A stretch of 64,000 bases of DNA from an uncultured Lachnospiraceae bacterium. GTDB taxonomy: Bacteria; Bacillota; Clostridia; Lachnospirales; Lachnospiraceae. The notes under the pieces were generated by a model, which worked only from the letters and a program-made list of their open reading frames with translations, did not search any database and had not been told where the DNA came from. Shown here one piece after another: positions 42,332 to 51,247 of this stretch (position 1 is the stretch's first letter; every line of letters begins with the position of its first letter). The stretch spans positions 1 through 64,000 of the forward strand of contig CAJUCC010000008.1 in assembly GCA_910585205.1 (NCBI GenBank), written 5' to 3'. The position numbers were made by a program, and so were the translations under genes.

Positions 42332-43387
42332 ATGAAGATTATTTTTGTTACGTCCGCCCTCCACGGCGGCGGCGCCGAACGGGTGATTGCGACGCTGGCA
42401 AATCGCTTTGCGGGACTGGGCGATGATGTTACGATCCTGATGACGGCGGGGGATGAATGTGCGTATCCGCTGCATGCGCGTGTACGCCTTCGGTCCATCG
42501 GACAGGCTTCCCGCGGCAATCCGCTCATACAGGGAAAGAGACTGCTTCGGATGCGGCGGTATTTTCGGGCACACCCCGACAGCAGGATTGTTTCGTTCAG
42601 CACTTCGATTAATCTGTTTACGATCATTGCCGCATTGGGCCTGAAAAACCGGGTGATTGTTTCGGAGCGGAATGATCCGAACCGGTGTGCTTACCCAAAA
42701 CTGCGGAATCTGGTGTATGCGTTCGGACAGGGATTTGTGTTTCAGACGAAACAGGCGCGTAACTGTTTCCCGGCAAAGATACGAAACAGGGGAACTGTTA
42801 TTCCCAACCCCGTTCGGGCGGAACTGCCGGCAATTTTCACAGGGGAACGGGAACGGAAAATAGCGGCGGTGGGCAGGCTGGAACCCCAGAAGAATCATAT
42901 GCTGCTGCTGGAAGCATTTGCGGAATTCCACAGGCATTTCCCGGATTACACGCTGCATATTTTCGGGAAAGGCTCTCTGGAGCAGACGTTAAAAAACAGG
43001 GCCGCGGCGTTAAAAACAGAGCGATTTGTAATATTTGAGGGATTTCGGAGCGACATTCTGGAAACGATAAGGACATACAGCATGTATGTACTGTCTTCCG
43101 ATTATGAGGGGATTTCCAATTCCCTGATGGAAGCAATGGCGCTGGGACTGCCCTGCATTTCCACGGACTGTCCGATCGGCGGCAGTGCGCTGTGCATCCG
43201 GGACGGGAAAAACGGGCTGCTCGTGCCGACGGGCGATGCAAAATCGCTGCGGGCTGCCATGGAAAAAACGGCGGGCGATCAGGCGTTTGCGCAGTACATC
43301 GGCACAAACGGGGCAAAAATCCGGGAGACGTTTGCGGAAGAAACGGTTGCAGGTCTTTGGCGGAACTATATCAAAGGGACGGTTTGA
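42332..43387 (+). CDS. GT4 glycosyltransferase (paralogue C)
   Basis: A 351-residue GT4 enzyme starting MKIIFVTSALHGGGAERV. It has VSERNDPNRCAYP and, in the donor domain, VGRLEPQKNHMLLLEAF and SSDYEGISNSLMEAMALG. It is the third of a set with genes 6559 and 7650, sharing the same VSVRS/VSERN-type segment and FP-x-A/R motif. This copy lies at the start of a new segment with its own promoter. ATGGAGA at 42316-42322 is its ribosome site. Relatives transfer HexNAc to polyprenyl-linked sugars; the donor here is unknown. Confidence 0.88.
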   Translation: MKIIFVTSALHGGGAERVIATLANRFAGLGDDVTILMTAGDECAYPLHARVRLRSIGQASRGNPLIQGKRLLRMRRYFRAHPDSRIVSFSTSINLFTIIAALGLKNRVIVSERNDPNRCAYPKLRNLVYAFGQGFVFQTKQARNCFPAKIRNRGTVIPNPVRAELPAIFTGERERKIAAVGRLEPQKNHMLLLEAFAEFHRHFPDYTLHIFGKGSLEQTLKNRAAALKTERFVIFEGFRSDILETIRTYSMYVLSSDYEGISNSLMEAMALGLPCISTDCPIGGSALCIRDGKNGLLVPTGDAKSLRAAMEKTAGDQAFAQYIGTNGAKIRETFAEETVAGLWRNYIKGTV

Positions 43388-43391
43388 GGAC

Positions 43392-44462
43392 ATGAAAGTA
43401 CTTCTGGTCGGGGAATTCAGCGGCTTTTATCTGAATCTGAAACAGGGACTGCAGGAGCTTGGCGTTGATGTGACGCTGGCGGCGAACGGGGACGGGTGGA
43501 AACAGATTCCGGGTGCGGATATTCCCCTGTATCGTACCGGAGATACGAATCGGGCAAAAAAAATATATTATAAACTGATAGAACCGGTGCTTTTCGGCAG
43601 AAAATTTGCCGATTATGATGTGGTGCAGCTTGTGCATGAAAATGTATACCGGCCATATATCAACAGTCTGATGGTGCGGAGGCTGAAGGAACGCAACGGC
43701 AGTCTGTATGTCAGTGTGGCGGGCACCTGTTATTCCCTGTATCACGCATGGAAAAACGGGACATTTCGGTACTATACATTTGACGATAACCCGCGCAAGC
43801 AGGAAGTATATGTCGGAAAGGGGCTGCGCCAGGAGATGACGCGGCGGACGGAGCAGTATGTGGACCGGATTGCGGACGGCATGATTCCGGTAATGTATGA
43901 ATATGCAGTCGGTATCCGCAGCCTCCCCAACTGCAAAAAGACAATTCCGCTTCCCTTTAATGCGGAAAAGACCGAGTACCGGACAAACAGGCCGGGCGGC
44001 AGGGTTGTGTTTTACCACGGGATTTTACAGGAACAGGATAAAGGAACCGCTTATATCCGGGAAGCGTTTGACATCATACAGAAAAAGTACCCCGGCGACG
44101 TGGAGACGATTATCTGCGGCCGCCTGCCTTTTCAGGAATATCTGGAAGTTCTGCGCAAGACCAATATTCTCGTCGATCAGTGCAAGGAGCATTGCTGGGG
44201 GATGAACGCGTGCTATGGCATGGCGCAGGGAAAGGTTGTTATGGGCGGTGCGTCCCGCAGCTCGCTACAGGAATTCGGACTGACAGAGAGCCCGGTTATT
44301 CATATCAAACCGGATACCGCGCAGATCGTAAGGCAGATGGAAAACATACTGGAAAACAGAAAACAGATCGAGGAATGGGGCCATGCATCGAGAGTGTTTG
44401 TGGAGACATTCCATGATAATAAAAAGATTGCAGGACAGTATTTGGAGACATGGAAACAATAG
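43392..44462 (+). CDS. GT4-like glycosyltransferase, divergent
   Basis: A 356-residue probable GT-B transferase, less typical than its neighbours. It starts MKVLLVGEFSGFYLNLKQGLQELG and has QLVHENVYRPYINSLM, TIPLPFNAEKTE, and a donor half with VFYHGILQEQDKGTAYI and KTNILVDQCKEHCWGMNACYGMAQGKVVMG in two parts. The E-x7-E motif is absent; a Cys-rich WGMNACYGMAQG stretch stands in its place. This subgroup occurs in surface glycan loci. GAGGA just before the ATG (43386-43390) supports the start. I am sure of the fold but not of the reaction. Confidence 0.7.
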   Translation: MKVLLVGEFSGFYLNLKQGLQELGVDVTLAANGDGWKQIPGADIPLYRTGDTNRAKKIYYKLIEPVLFGRKFADYDVVQLVHENVYRPYINSLMVRRLKERNGSLYVSVAGTCYSLYHAWKNGTFRYYTFDDNPRKQEVYVGKGLRQEMTRRTEQYVDRIADGMIPVMYEYAVGIRSLPNCKKTIPLPFNAEKTEYRTNRPGGRVVFYHGILQEQDKGTAYIREAFDIIQKKYPGDVETIICGRLPFQEYLEVLRKTNILVDQCKEHCWGMNACYGMAQGKVVMGGASRSSLQEFGLTESPVIHIKPDTAQIVRQMENILENRKQIEEWGHASRVFVETFHDNKKIAGQYLETWKQ

Positions 44463-44483
44463 AGTAAACAAAGGAGACGGCAT

Positions 44484-45581
44484 ATGATTCCGGTAAATGA
44501 ATTGGTCAGAGGATATCGACTGTATGAAGAAGAATACAATGAAAAGGCAGTTTCCGTTCTGCGCAGCGGATGGTATATTCTCGGAAAAGAAGTGGAAGCT
44601 TTTGAAGCGGAGTTTGCACAGGCGCTGGGAGAGGACTGCTATTGTGCGGGTGTGGACAACGGACTGAACGCGATACAGCTTGGACTGCATGCCTGCGGCA
44701 TCGGCCCGGGCGATGAGGTGATCGTACAGGCGAACGGCTATATCGCGACGATGCTCGGCATTACGCAAAATGGCGGAATCCCGGTATTTGTGGAGCCGGA
44801 CAAATACCACAATATGGATCCGGACCGGATTGAGGCGGCGATTACCGACAAGACAAAGGGGGTTCTGGTGACGCATCTGTACGGACAGGCAACCAGAATG
44901 GAACAGATCGTTGCCGTCTGTAAAAAGCATAATCTGATGTTGTTTGAAGACTGCGCGCAGTCGCATTTTGCTTCTTATAAAGGAACCAATACAGGACTGT
45001 TTGGAGACGCCGGGTTTTTCAGCTTTTATCCGACGAAAAATCTGGGCTGTTTCGGAGACGGCGGCGGTGTCGTATCGCGCAGTAAGGAATTGATTGATAA
45101 GATCAAAGTACTGCGCAACTACGGAACGGATTATAAATATCATAATATCGTCCCCGGTTTTAATTCCCGGCTGGATGAAATGCAGGCGGGACTGCTGCGT
45201 GTAAAACTGAGCCATATGGGGGAACTGCTCGCCAATCGGAGAAAGATTGCAGAGGCTTATCTGGACGGGATTCACAATCCGCGCATTCGTATGCCGGAGA
45301 TTGTGGAAGGCGCGGTGCCGATCTGGTATCAGTTTGTGATTAATGTGGAAGATCAGGCGGGATTCCGCAAATATATGCTCGATCACGGCGTACAGACAGA
45401 CGTGCATTTCCCCACGCCGCCGCATCTGCAGCCGGCATTGGCGTATCTGGGACATAAGGAAGGGGATTTCCCGGTGGCGGAGAGAGATTGTAAGACCGTG
45501 GTTTCGCTGCCGATGATGGATTATCTTTCCGACGATGAGATCCGAACGGTGATCGAGGTGGCAAATGCTTATGAGGGATAG
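44484..45581 (+). CDS. DegT/DnrJ/EryC1 PLP aminotransferase (QdtB/FdtB-like)
   Basis: A 365-residue sugar aminotransferase. Gly-rich VDNGLNAIQLGL, EDCAQSHFASYKG, and FYPTKNLGCFGDGG with the PLP Lys at residue 185 define the family. The IRQNYG-like KVLRNYGTDYKYHN stretch and SRLDEMQAGLL follow. Its close coupling with the FdtA/QdtA gene points to 3-amination of a dTDP-3-keto-6-deoxyhexose. Alternatively, with the 2,3-dehydratase at 45995, it could act on a 2-deoxy-3-keto sugar. GGAGACGG at about 44472 is its ribosome site. It is too far from the NeuB module, and too like QdtB, to be called LegC. Confidence 0.88.
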   Translation: MIPVNELVRGYRLYEEEYNEKAVSVLRSGWYILGKEVEAFEAEFAQALGEDCYCAGVDNGLNAIQLGLHACGIGPGDEVIVQANGYIATMLGITQNGGIPVFVEPDKYHNMDPDRIEAAITDKTKGVLVTHLYGQATRMEQIVAVCKKHNLMLFEDCAQSHFASYKGTNTGLFGDAGFFSFYPTKNLGCFGDGGGVVSRSKELIDKIKVLRNYGTDYKYHNIVPGFNSRLDEMQAGLLRVKLSHMGELLANRRKIAEAYLDGIHNPRIRMPEIVEGAVPIWYQFVINVEDQAGFRKYMLDHGVQTDVHFPTPPHLQPALAYLGHKEGDFPVAERDCKTVVSLPMMDYLSDDEIRTVIEVANAYEG

Positions 45582-46002
45582 AAAGAGTTATCTGATCGAC
45601 ATCAGGGCCGTACAGGAACATGACGGCCGCCTTCTGGTGGTGGAACACCGGAACAATCCGCTGCCCTTTGAAATCAAACGGATTTTCTGGGTCAGGGATG
45701 TCATTCCCGGCGCTTCCCGCGGCGAACATGCGACAAAAAAGACAAAGCTGGTGCTGATTCCCGTGACGGGGAGCTGCGACGTGGATGTGGACGACGGCAC
45801 GGAGAAAAAGACATATCATATGGATGATCCCACAAAGGGACTTTATATTGACGAGATGATATGGCGCACGATGAAAAATTTTTCGCCGGACTGTGTGATG
45901 ATGGCTGTCTGCGATCATGTGTTTGAGCCGGGGGAAGAGACGTACGACGACTATACGGCATATCTTGCGGCGCTGGAAAAGGAACGGGAAGCGGATGGCT
46001 GA
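45571..46002 (+). CDS. FdtA/QdtA-like dTDP-sugar 3,4-ketoisomerase
   Basis: A 143-residue cupin of the WxcM/FdtA family. It has LLVVEHRNNPLPFEIKRIFWV, GASRGEHATKKTKLVLI (His motif; the active-site His pair is around GEHATKK), and the beta-strand repeat VDVDDGT. The enzyme isomerises dTDP-4-keto-6-deoxyglucose to the 3-keto form before amination by the neighbour at 44484. I use the ATG at 45571 because CGAGGTGG at 45554-45561 lies 9 bases before it, rather than the ATG at 45565. It overlaps both adjacent genes. RmlA and RmlB, needed to supply its substrate, are not in the window. Confidence 0.88.
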   Translation: MRDRKSYLIDIRAVQEHDGRLLVVEHRNNPLPFEIKRIFWVRDVIPGASRGEHATKKTKLVLIPVTGSCDVDVDDGTEKKTYHMDDPTKGLYIDEMIWRTMKNFSPDCVMMAVCDHVFEPGEETYDDYTAYLAALEKEREADG

Positions 46003-47335
46003 CAGGGCGGAACGGGCGTTTCATTCCACGGAAAGTCTGCATGACTGGATGAAGGAGCGAAAAGAGAAGCTTTCGGTATCACTGCAAAAGATCAGTCTGC
46101 GGGAATGCAGTCCCTGGTATTATGATGAAGCGGAGGGGTGTATCCGCAATGCCGGCGGCAGTTTCTTTCGAATCTATGGCGTCCAGCAGTACCGGCACGG
46201 CGTGAAAGTGCTCGAACAGCCGATAATCGAGCAGAATGAAATCGGCTTTCTGGGTATCCTCTGCTGTAAAATTAACGGTGTCTGGCATTATCTGATGCAG
46301 GCGAAAATTGAGCCGGGAAATGTCAATGTCGTGCAGCTCTCGCCGACGTTGCAGGCGACCAAGAGCAACTTTACCGGCCGGCACGGAGGCAGTCTGCCGC
46401 CGTTTCTTTCGTATTTTACAGAGATGGATACAAAAGACATAATCGTGGATCAGATTCAGTCGGAGCAGTCTTCCCGGTTTTTGAAAAAGCGCAACCGCAA
46501 TGTGATTCTGATGACGGATCAGGTTCTGGAGGAACCGGACAGTCATCGGTGGATGACACTGCTGCAGATCAAGGAAATGATGCACCACGATAACCTTGTC
46601 AACATGGATACGAGAACGGTATTATCCTGTATTCCCTATGTTCTGCTCGGGCAGGAGGGGGATGTGCCGTTCAAGGACAAGCCGTATTTTTATAAGACGG
46701 CATGGAGCATGAACCGCAGGACGATTGCAGAGCTGTATCATGGCATCAATAATTATAAAATGTTCTGTGAAAATGAGGTGCGGAAAGTACCGCTGCACCG
46801 GCTTTCGGACTGGGCAATGCAGGAGACCGCATTTGCCTGTAAACAGCCGTATCCGTTTGAAGTGGTATTTTGTGATATTAATATCGAAGGGCGTGAGGTG
46901 ACGCACTGGAGACAGCCGTTGTTTGCGGCCAATGGCAGGGCGCTGTTCGGACTGTTTTGCTGTGACGACAACGGCATTCTGAAATTTCTGGTCAGAATGC
47001 GGCCGGAGGTGGGCTGCTTTGACGGTGTGGAAATCGGGCCTTCCGTGCAGCGGGAATCGTTTTCCGGCGAACGGGAAGACCGGGTGGAAGCGCTGTTTCT
47101 GGAACGGCTTGCGCAGGGAAAAAATATCATTGCCGACACGGTGCTCTCGGAAGAGGGCGGCCGCTTTTACCAGGAAGAGAACAGAAATGTGATTTTACTG
47201 ATCGAGAAGGAAGTGCTGGGAGCGGCGCCGCCGGAATATGTCTGGAGTGATTACGGAACGTTGAATATCCTGACGCAGGTGAATAACTGTCTGAATATCC
47301 AGCTCAGAAATCTTTTGTCTTTGCTGGAGTTATAG
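45995..47335 (+). CDS. NDP-hexose 2,3-dehydratase
   Basis: A 446-residue protein of the EvaA/TylX family, with the two homologous halves usual for it. The first has FFRIYGVQQ, GFLGILCCKINGVWHYLMQ, AKIEPGNVNVVQLSPTLQAT, and SNFTGRHGG. The second has WRQPLFAANGRALFGLFCCD and MRPEVGCFDGVEIGPSVQRE. The enzyme removes the C2-C3 water from a dTDP-4-keto-6-deoxyhexose to give a 3,4-diketo 2,6-dideoxy sugar. The start is at 45995, from the conserved beginning; it overlaps the previous gene by 8 bases. Normally a reductase or an aminotransferase acts next, and both are in this cassette. Confidence 0.88.
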   Translation: MADRAERAFHSTESLHDWMKERKEKLSVSLQKISLRECSPWYYDEAEGCIRNAGGSFFRIYGVQQYRHGVKVLEQPIIEQNEIGFLGILCCKINGVWHYLMQAKIEPGNVNVVQLSPTLQATKSNFTGRHGGSLPPFLSYFTEMDTKDIIVDQIQSEQSSRFLKKRNRNVILMTDQVLEEPDSHRWMTLLQIKEMMHHDNLVNMDTRTVLSCIPYVLLGQEGDVPFKDKPYFYKTAWSMNRRTIAELYHGINNYKMFCENEVRKVPLHRLSDWAMQETAFACKQPYPFEVVFCDINIEGREVTHWRQPLFAANGRALFGLFCCDDNGILKFLVRMRPEVGCFDGVEIGPSVQRESFSGEREDRVEALFLERLAQGKNIIADTVLSEEGGRFYQEENRNVILLIEKEVLGAAPPEYVWSDYGTLNILTQVNNCLNIQLRNLLSLLEL

Positions 47336-47355
47336 TGTAGGGAAGGAGCCGGAGC

Positions 47356-48348
47356 ATGGCGGGAAAGCAGATCAGAATCGGAATACTGGGAGCGGCGGAT
47401 ATTGCGGTCAGACGCTTTCTGCCCGCATTGCAGCATGTGGATGGGTTTGTATTTGCGGGCGTGGCCATATCCGGGGAATCCAGAAGGGAAAAGGCGGAAG
47501 AAATCATATCCCGGTACGGTGGAGCCGTTTATCCGGGGTATGAGGCGTTGCTGCAGGATACGGAAGTGGAAGCCGTTTATATTCCGCAGCCGCCCGCGTT
47601 TCATTATCGGTGGGCAGAGCAGGCGCTCCGGCAGGGAAAACATGTGCTGTTGGAAAAGCCGGGAACGACGACGCTGCCGGAGACGGAAGCGCTGATTGCG
47701 CTGGCCCGTCAGGAGAATCTCGCGCTGGCGGAAAATTATGCGTTCTGCCATCACGGCCAGATTGCGCTGATTCGCTCTGCGATCGCGGAGGGGATGCTGG
47801 GACGGCTGCGGTTGATCCGCGCGGCGTTTGGATTTCCCTATCGCGACAGCGGGGATTTCCGGTATCATGCAGCCCTGGGCGGCGGGGCGCTGCTTGACTG
47901 CGGCGGCTATACGCTGAAGGCGGCGCAGATGTTTCTGGGAGATACGACGCGGGTCTGCGCGGCGTCACTGGTATGGGAAGACATTCATGACGTGGATCTG
48001 TTCGGCAGCGTAATGCTGGAGAACCGGGACGGACTGACGGCGCAGGTGTCTTTTGGTATGGACAACAGTTATAAATGCGAGCTGGAGATCTGGGGAAGCA
48101 AAGGCTGCCTGCTGTCGCCGCGTCTGTTTACGCCCCCTGCTGATCTGACCGTCAATGTGAATGTACGGACGGCGGAGGGCGAAAAGATACTGACGGCGCA
48201 TCCCGACGATCAGTTCGGGCATATGGCGGAGCGTTTTCTGGAATGTATCCGGGAGCGGGAGGCTGCGGAGGCAGAATACGACGGGCTGCGGAGGCAGATG
48301 CAGCTGATGGAACAGGTACGGGAAAAGGCAGCGGGAGTGACGGGATGA
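47356..48348 (+). CDS. Gfo/Idh/MocA-family NDP-sugar 3-ketoreductase-like oxidoreductase
   Basis: A 330-residue oxidoreductase. GILGAADIAVRRFLPAL is the N-terminal NAD(P) motif, VEAVYIPQPPAFHYRW and LLEKPGTTTLPETEAL contain the catalytic Lys of EKP, and GGGALLDCGGYTLKAA binds substrate. Members paired with EvaA-type dehydratases reduce the 3-keto group of 2,6-dideoxy sugars. That makes a two-step 2-deoxy sugar route likely here. GAAGGAGC at about 47341 supports the start. Its stop overlaps the next gene. The stereochemistry is not readable. Confidence 0.82.
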   Translation: MAGKQIRIGILGAADIAVRRFLPALQHVDGFVFAGVAISGESRREKAEEIISRYGGAVYPGYEALLQDTEVEAVYIPQPPAFHYRWAEQALRQGKHVLLEKPGTTTLPETEALIALARQENLALAENYAFCHHGQIALIRSAIAEGMLGRLRLIRAAFGFPYRDSGDFRYHAALGGGALLDCGGYTLKAAQMFLGDTTRVCAASLVWEDIHDVDLFGSVMLENRDGLTAQVSFGMDNSYKCELEIWGSKGCLLSPRLFTPPADLTVNVNVRTAEGEKILTAHPDDQFGHMAERFLECIREREAAEAEYDGLRRQMQLMEQVREKAAGVTG

Positions 48349-50258
48349 GTCGGAGCGGTATATTTTGGAACACATATAAAAGAGACATTCTCTTTGCGGC
48401 TGCCTGCGGAATCATATTTGCGGCATTCAGCGTTTATCTGTTGTGCATGTATGGGGAATTCAGCGGAGACGAATTTTTTTCCCTGGAGGACACGCTCGGT
48501 TATGTTTATACCGGCCAGCCGCTGAAATGGGATTTTAATGCCAATGCGGTGACAGACCAGTATGTCGGTCTGCCGGTTGACTTTTTTCTGCTGTCGATAT
48601 GGGTGCGGCTGGTCGGAATGAATGCGTTTGCATTAAAGGGACTTTCGGCGATTTATGGTCTGCTGGCGGTTTTTTCGTTATATTACTGTGTCAGGAAAAT
48701 AACGGGGAGTTCGGTGTGGGCAGCTCTGTCATCGCTGCTTCTGGCAGTGAATTCGCTGATGCTTACGATGTCTACCATTGTGCGGGGTTATACGCTGCTG
48801 CTATTACTGAATATCTGGATTTTTTATTTTATTTACCGGGCGCTGCATTATGAGAGCACCGGGGAAGCGAAAACCCGGCCGGGGAAGTTTCTGCAAAACT
48901 GGTTTGACTTTGATTTCCGGTATGGGGCTGCGGCGCTGCTGCTGGTCTTTCTGGCCTATAAAATCCGGGTTTTCGAAGTGTTTTACCTGGTGGGAATCGG
49001 CTGTTATAGTTTGCTGCGGGCGGTTCGGACGAGAGAAAAAAAGTTTATTGCCTTGAGCGGTGTGTTCTGGGGTGCGGTTTTATTGGTCGTGGCCGCGGCG
49101 CTGCTGCACCTGGAACGGCTGGTTCCTGCGCTCGGCATGATTACCAGTCAGTTGCACAAATACGCTGCCTTCGGATTTCGAAACGGAGCTTATCTCGCGG
49201 ACATGGCCGGGGCGTGTCTGATCTGGCCGCTGACTTTGACGGGGATCATACTGGCCGCTTTGGGATGTCTGGGAAGAGAAACTGCGGAGCGGGACAGGGA
49301 TGTGCTGCGGTATCTGGCATCCATTGTTTTTTGTACCTTGTTTTTGTTCCTTGTGGTGGTGGACTGGCAGCACAACGAACGATATTTGTTTATGACATAT
49401 CCGTCCCTGATGACGATCGTTGCCGGAGGATTTTATCTGGCGGGCAGACGGTGGCAGGGGGCATGGCAGGGATTTTTATACGGTATTTTTCTGTTCGGTA
49501 TCGCATTGAACGGATACCGGATCGGGACAGCCGCCGCCGCAGACAATTCCGGCGCGCATTATGCGGCAGCCTATGAGAAGGTGGCGGAATATCTGCAGGG
49601 GAAACCGGTTTTTATTACCGGCATTTATCTGCGCGGATATTATGCCAGAGACATCTTGCCGGATTATATATGGCGGCCGATGACGAGTAAGAGTGACGAA
49701 GCCGGAAGGAATACGGACAATCTGGCGGAACTGAGCGAGATCGGACGGGAACATCCGCAGGGGATTCTGACATGCGAGGACGAAAAATGGTATCATTTCC
49801 GCAATACGTTCTGGCTGCTCTTACAGATGGACTCCTTTGAACGCATTACCGGAGGGGAAACGGACGAGACCCATGTTGGCAACTGGGCTTATCATTTCTG
49901 TTATCCGGAGGAAGGCGGGATACCGGAAGACGAGCGGGTGACAACCCTGTTCGGATATAATTACGGCGGGGCAAGCCGTATTACAGAAACGGACGGCAAA
50001 ACGGTCGTGGAACTGGAAATCAACGGCAGCGCGCCGCAGCAGACGCTGCTCTGCATAAAAGTAAATCAATATGATGCAGGAGAAAAGCGGCAGCGTTATG
50101 TGCAGCTTGTCCTGGAACCGAATGGCAGAGACAGGCAGTATTACCGGATTGTTCTGGAAAACGACAACCCGCCGGAGCGCAGTGCGCTGGATGATTCCTA
50201 TTACATTTATCAGAACGGAAAAGAACCGGAGGCCTATGAGGACTGCTACAATCCGTAG
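48345..50258 (+). CDS. GT-C-like membrane glycosyltransferase
   Basis: A 637-residue membrane protein with about 11 helices in the first 430 residues and a soluble tail of about 200 residues. The first extracytoplasmic loop has EFSGDEFFSLEDTLG, an Asp-Glu pair at the position GT39/ArnT-like enzymes use for catalysis. GLPVDFFLLSIWVRLVG and MTISTIVRGYTL-like stretches are consistent. It may transfer a sugar from a polyprenyl phosphate outside the membrane. It overlaps the oxidoreductase by four bases (ATGA) and precedes a second GtrB-like GT2. I do not have a family name I trust beyond GT-C. Confidence 0.7.
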   Translation: MSRSGIFWNTYKRDILFAAACGIIFAAFSVYLLCMYGEFSGDEFFSLEDTLGYVYTGQPLKWDFNANAVTDQYVGLPVDFFLLSIWVRLVGMNAFALKGLSAIYGLLAVFSLYYCVRKITGSSVWAALSSLLLAVNSLMLTMSTIVRGYTLLLLLNIWIFYFIYRALHYESTGEAKTRPGKFLQNWFDFDFRYGAAALLLVFLAYKIRVFEVFYLVGIGCYSLLRAVRTREKKFIALSGVFWGAVLLVVAAALLHLERLVPALGMITSQLHKYAAFGFRNGAYLADMAGACLIWPLTLTGIILAALGCLGRETAERDRDVLRYLASIVFCTLFLFLVVVDWQHNERYLFMTYPSLMTIVAGGFYLAGRRWQGAWQGFLYGIFLFGIALNGYRIGTAAAADNSGAHYAAAYEKVAEYLQGKPVFITGIYLRGYYARDILPDYIWRPMTSKSDEAGRNTDNLAELSEIGREHPQGILTCEDEKWYHFRNTFWLLLQMDSFERITGGETDETHVGNWAYHFCYPEEGGIPEDERVTTLFGYNYGGASRITETDGKTVVELEINGSAPQQTLLCIKVNQYDAGEKRQRYVQLVLEPNGRDRQYYRIVLENDNPPERSALDDSYYIYQNGKEPEAYEDCYNP

Positions 50259-50299
50259 CTGTCAGACGGCAGGCTTTGAGAGAAACAGGAGAGGTACAA

Positions 50300-51247
50300 A
50301 TGTATTCGATTTCAGTTGTTGTGCCCGTATTCAATGAAGAGGGCAATGTGGCGGAACTGCACAGGGAGATCAAAGCGGTATGCGAGCGGGAACAGTATGA
50401 TTATGAAATTATATTTATTGACGACGGCTCGGGTGACAGGACAGCTGAAATCTGCAGACAGTTAAAGCCGTTAAAATATATCAGAATGCGGCGCAACTTC
50501 GGCCAGACAGCGGCCATGGATGCCGGCATCAAGGCAGCAACAAAGGAATTGATCGTCACCATGGACGGGGACAGACAAAATGACCCCGACGATATTCCCG
50601 GCATGCTGGATTATCTGATGAAAGAGGATCTGGATGTGGTATCCGGCTGGCGGAAAAACCGGAAAGACACGTTTATGAAGAGGTTTGTCTCACGGGGCGC
50701 CAATTTCCTTCGTTATCTGATGGTGCACGACGGCATACATGACAGCGGCTGTTCGCTGAAGGTATATCGGAGGGAATGTTTCAAAGGTGTCAATCTGTAC
50801 GGGGAACAGCATCGTTTTATCCCGGCGATTCTGAAAATCAAAGGATTTTCCGTGGGGGAAGTGGTGGTTCATCACAGACCCCGGACATCGGGCCGGACAA
50901 AATACAACTGGAAGCGTACCTTTAAGGGCTTTGTGGACATGATTTCCGTCTGGTTCTGGAATAAATACGCCGCAAGACCCCTGCATCTGCTCGGCGGGAT
51001 GGGGATTCTGTTCATGCTGCTCGGCGGCGGCTGTGGCCTGTGGTCGGTTTTGCTGTTTCTGGAAGGACGCAAAATGTCCAATAATATCATTCCGCCGATT
51101 CTGACGGTGTTTTTTATGATTATGGGCGTGCTGATGTTTGTCTTCGGGCTGATGTCGGAGATACTGGTCAAAATATATTTCGGCGTACATGTCGATCAGT
51201 CGTACAGTATTAAGGAAAAAATAGAGAACAAAGAGGAAGCGGTATGA
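50300..51247 (+). CDS. GT2 glycosyltransferase (GtrB-like, with C-terminal membrane helices)
   Basis: A 315-residue GT2 enzyme. VVPVFNEEGNVAEL, IFIDDGSGDRTAE, VTMDGDRQNDPDDIPGML (metal site), SGWRKNRKD, and SGCSLKVYRRE identify it as a polyprenyl-phosphate sugar transferase. Two C-terminal helices lie at about 235-260 and 273-295. Its product could serve the GT-C-like protein just before it at 48345. CAGGAGAGG upstream supports the start at 50300. It overlaps the next gene as ATGA. It is the second GtrB-like enzyme in the window, so two different lipid-linked donors may exist. Confidence 0.88.
   Translation: MYSISVVVPVFNEEGNVAELHREIKAVCEREQYDYEIIFIDDGSGDRTAEICRQLKPLKYIRMRRNFGQTAAMDAGIKAATKELIVTMDGDRQNDPDDIPGMLDYLMKEDLDVVSGWRKNRKDTFMKRFVSRGANFLRYLMVHDGIHDSGCSLKVYRRECFKGVNLYGEQHRFIPAILKIKGFSVGEVVVHHRPRTSGRTKYNWKRTFKGFVDMISVWFWNKYAARPLHLLGGMGILFMLLGGGCGLWSVLLFLEGRKMSNNIIPPILTVFFMIMGVLMFVFGLMSEILVKIYFGVHVDQSYSIKEKIENKEEAV

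Noticed and set aside
44484..45581. The DegT aminotransferase as LegC of the nonulosonate module
   Set aside because: Its direct coupling to an FdtA/QdtA gene and its QdtB-like motifs point to a 3-amino-deoxyhexose. It is also 30 kb from legB.
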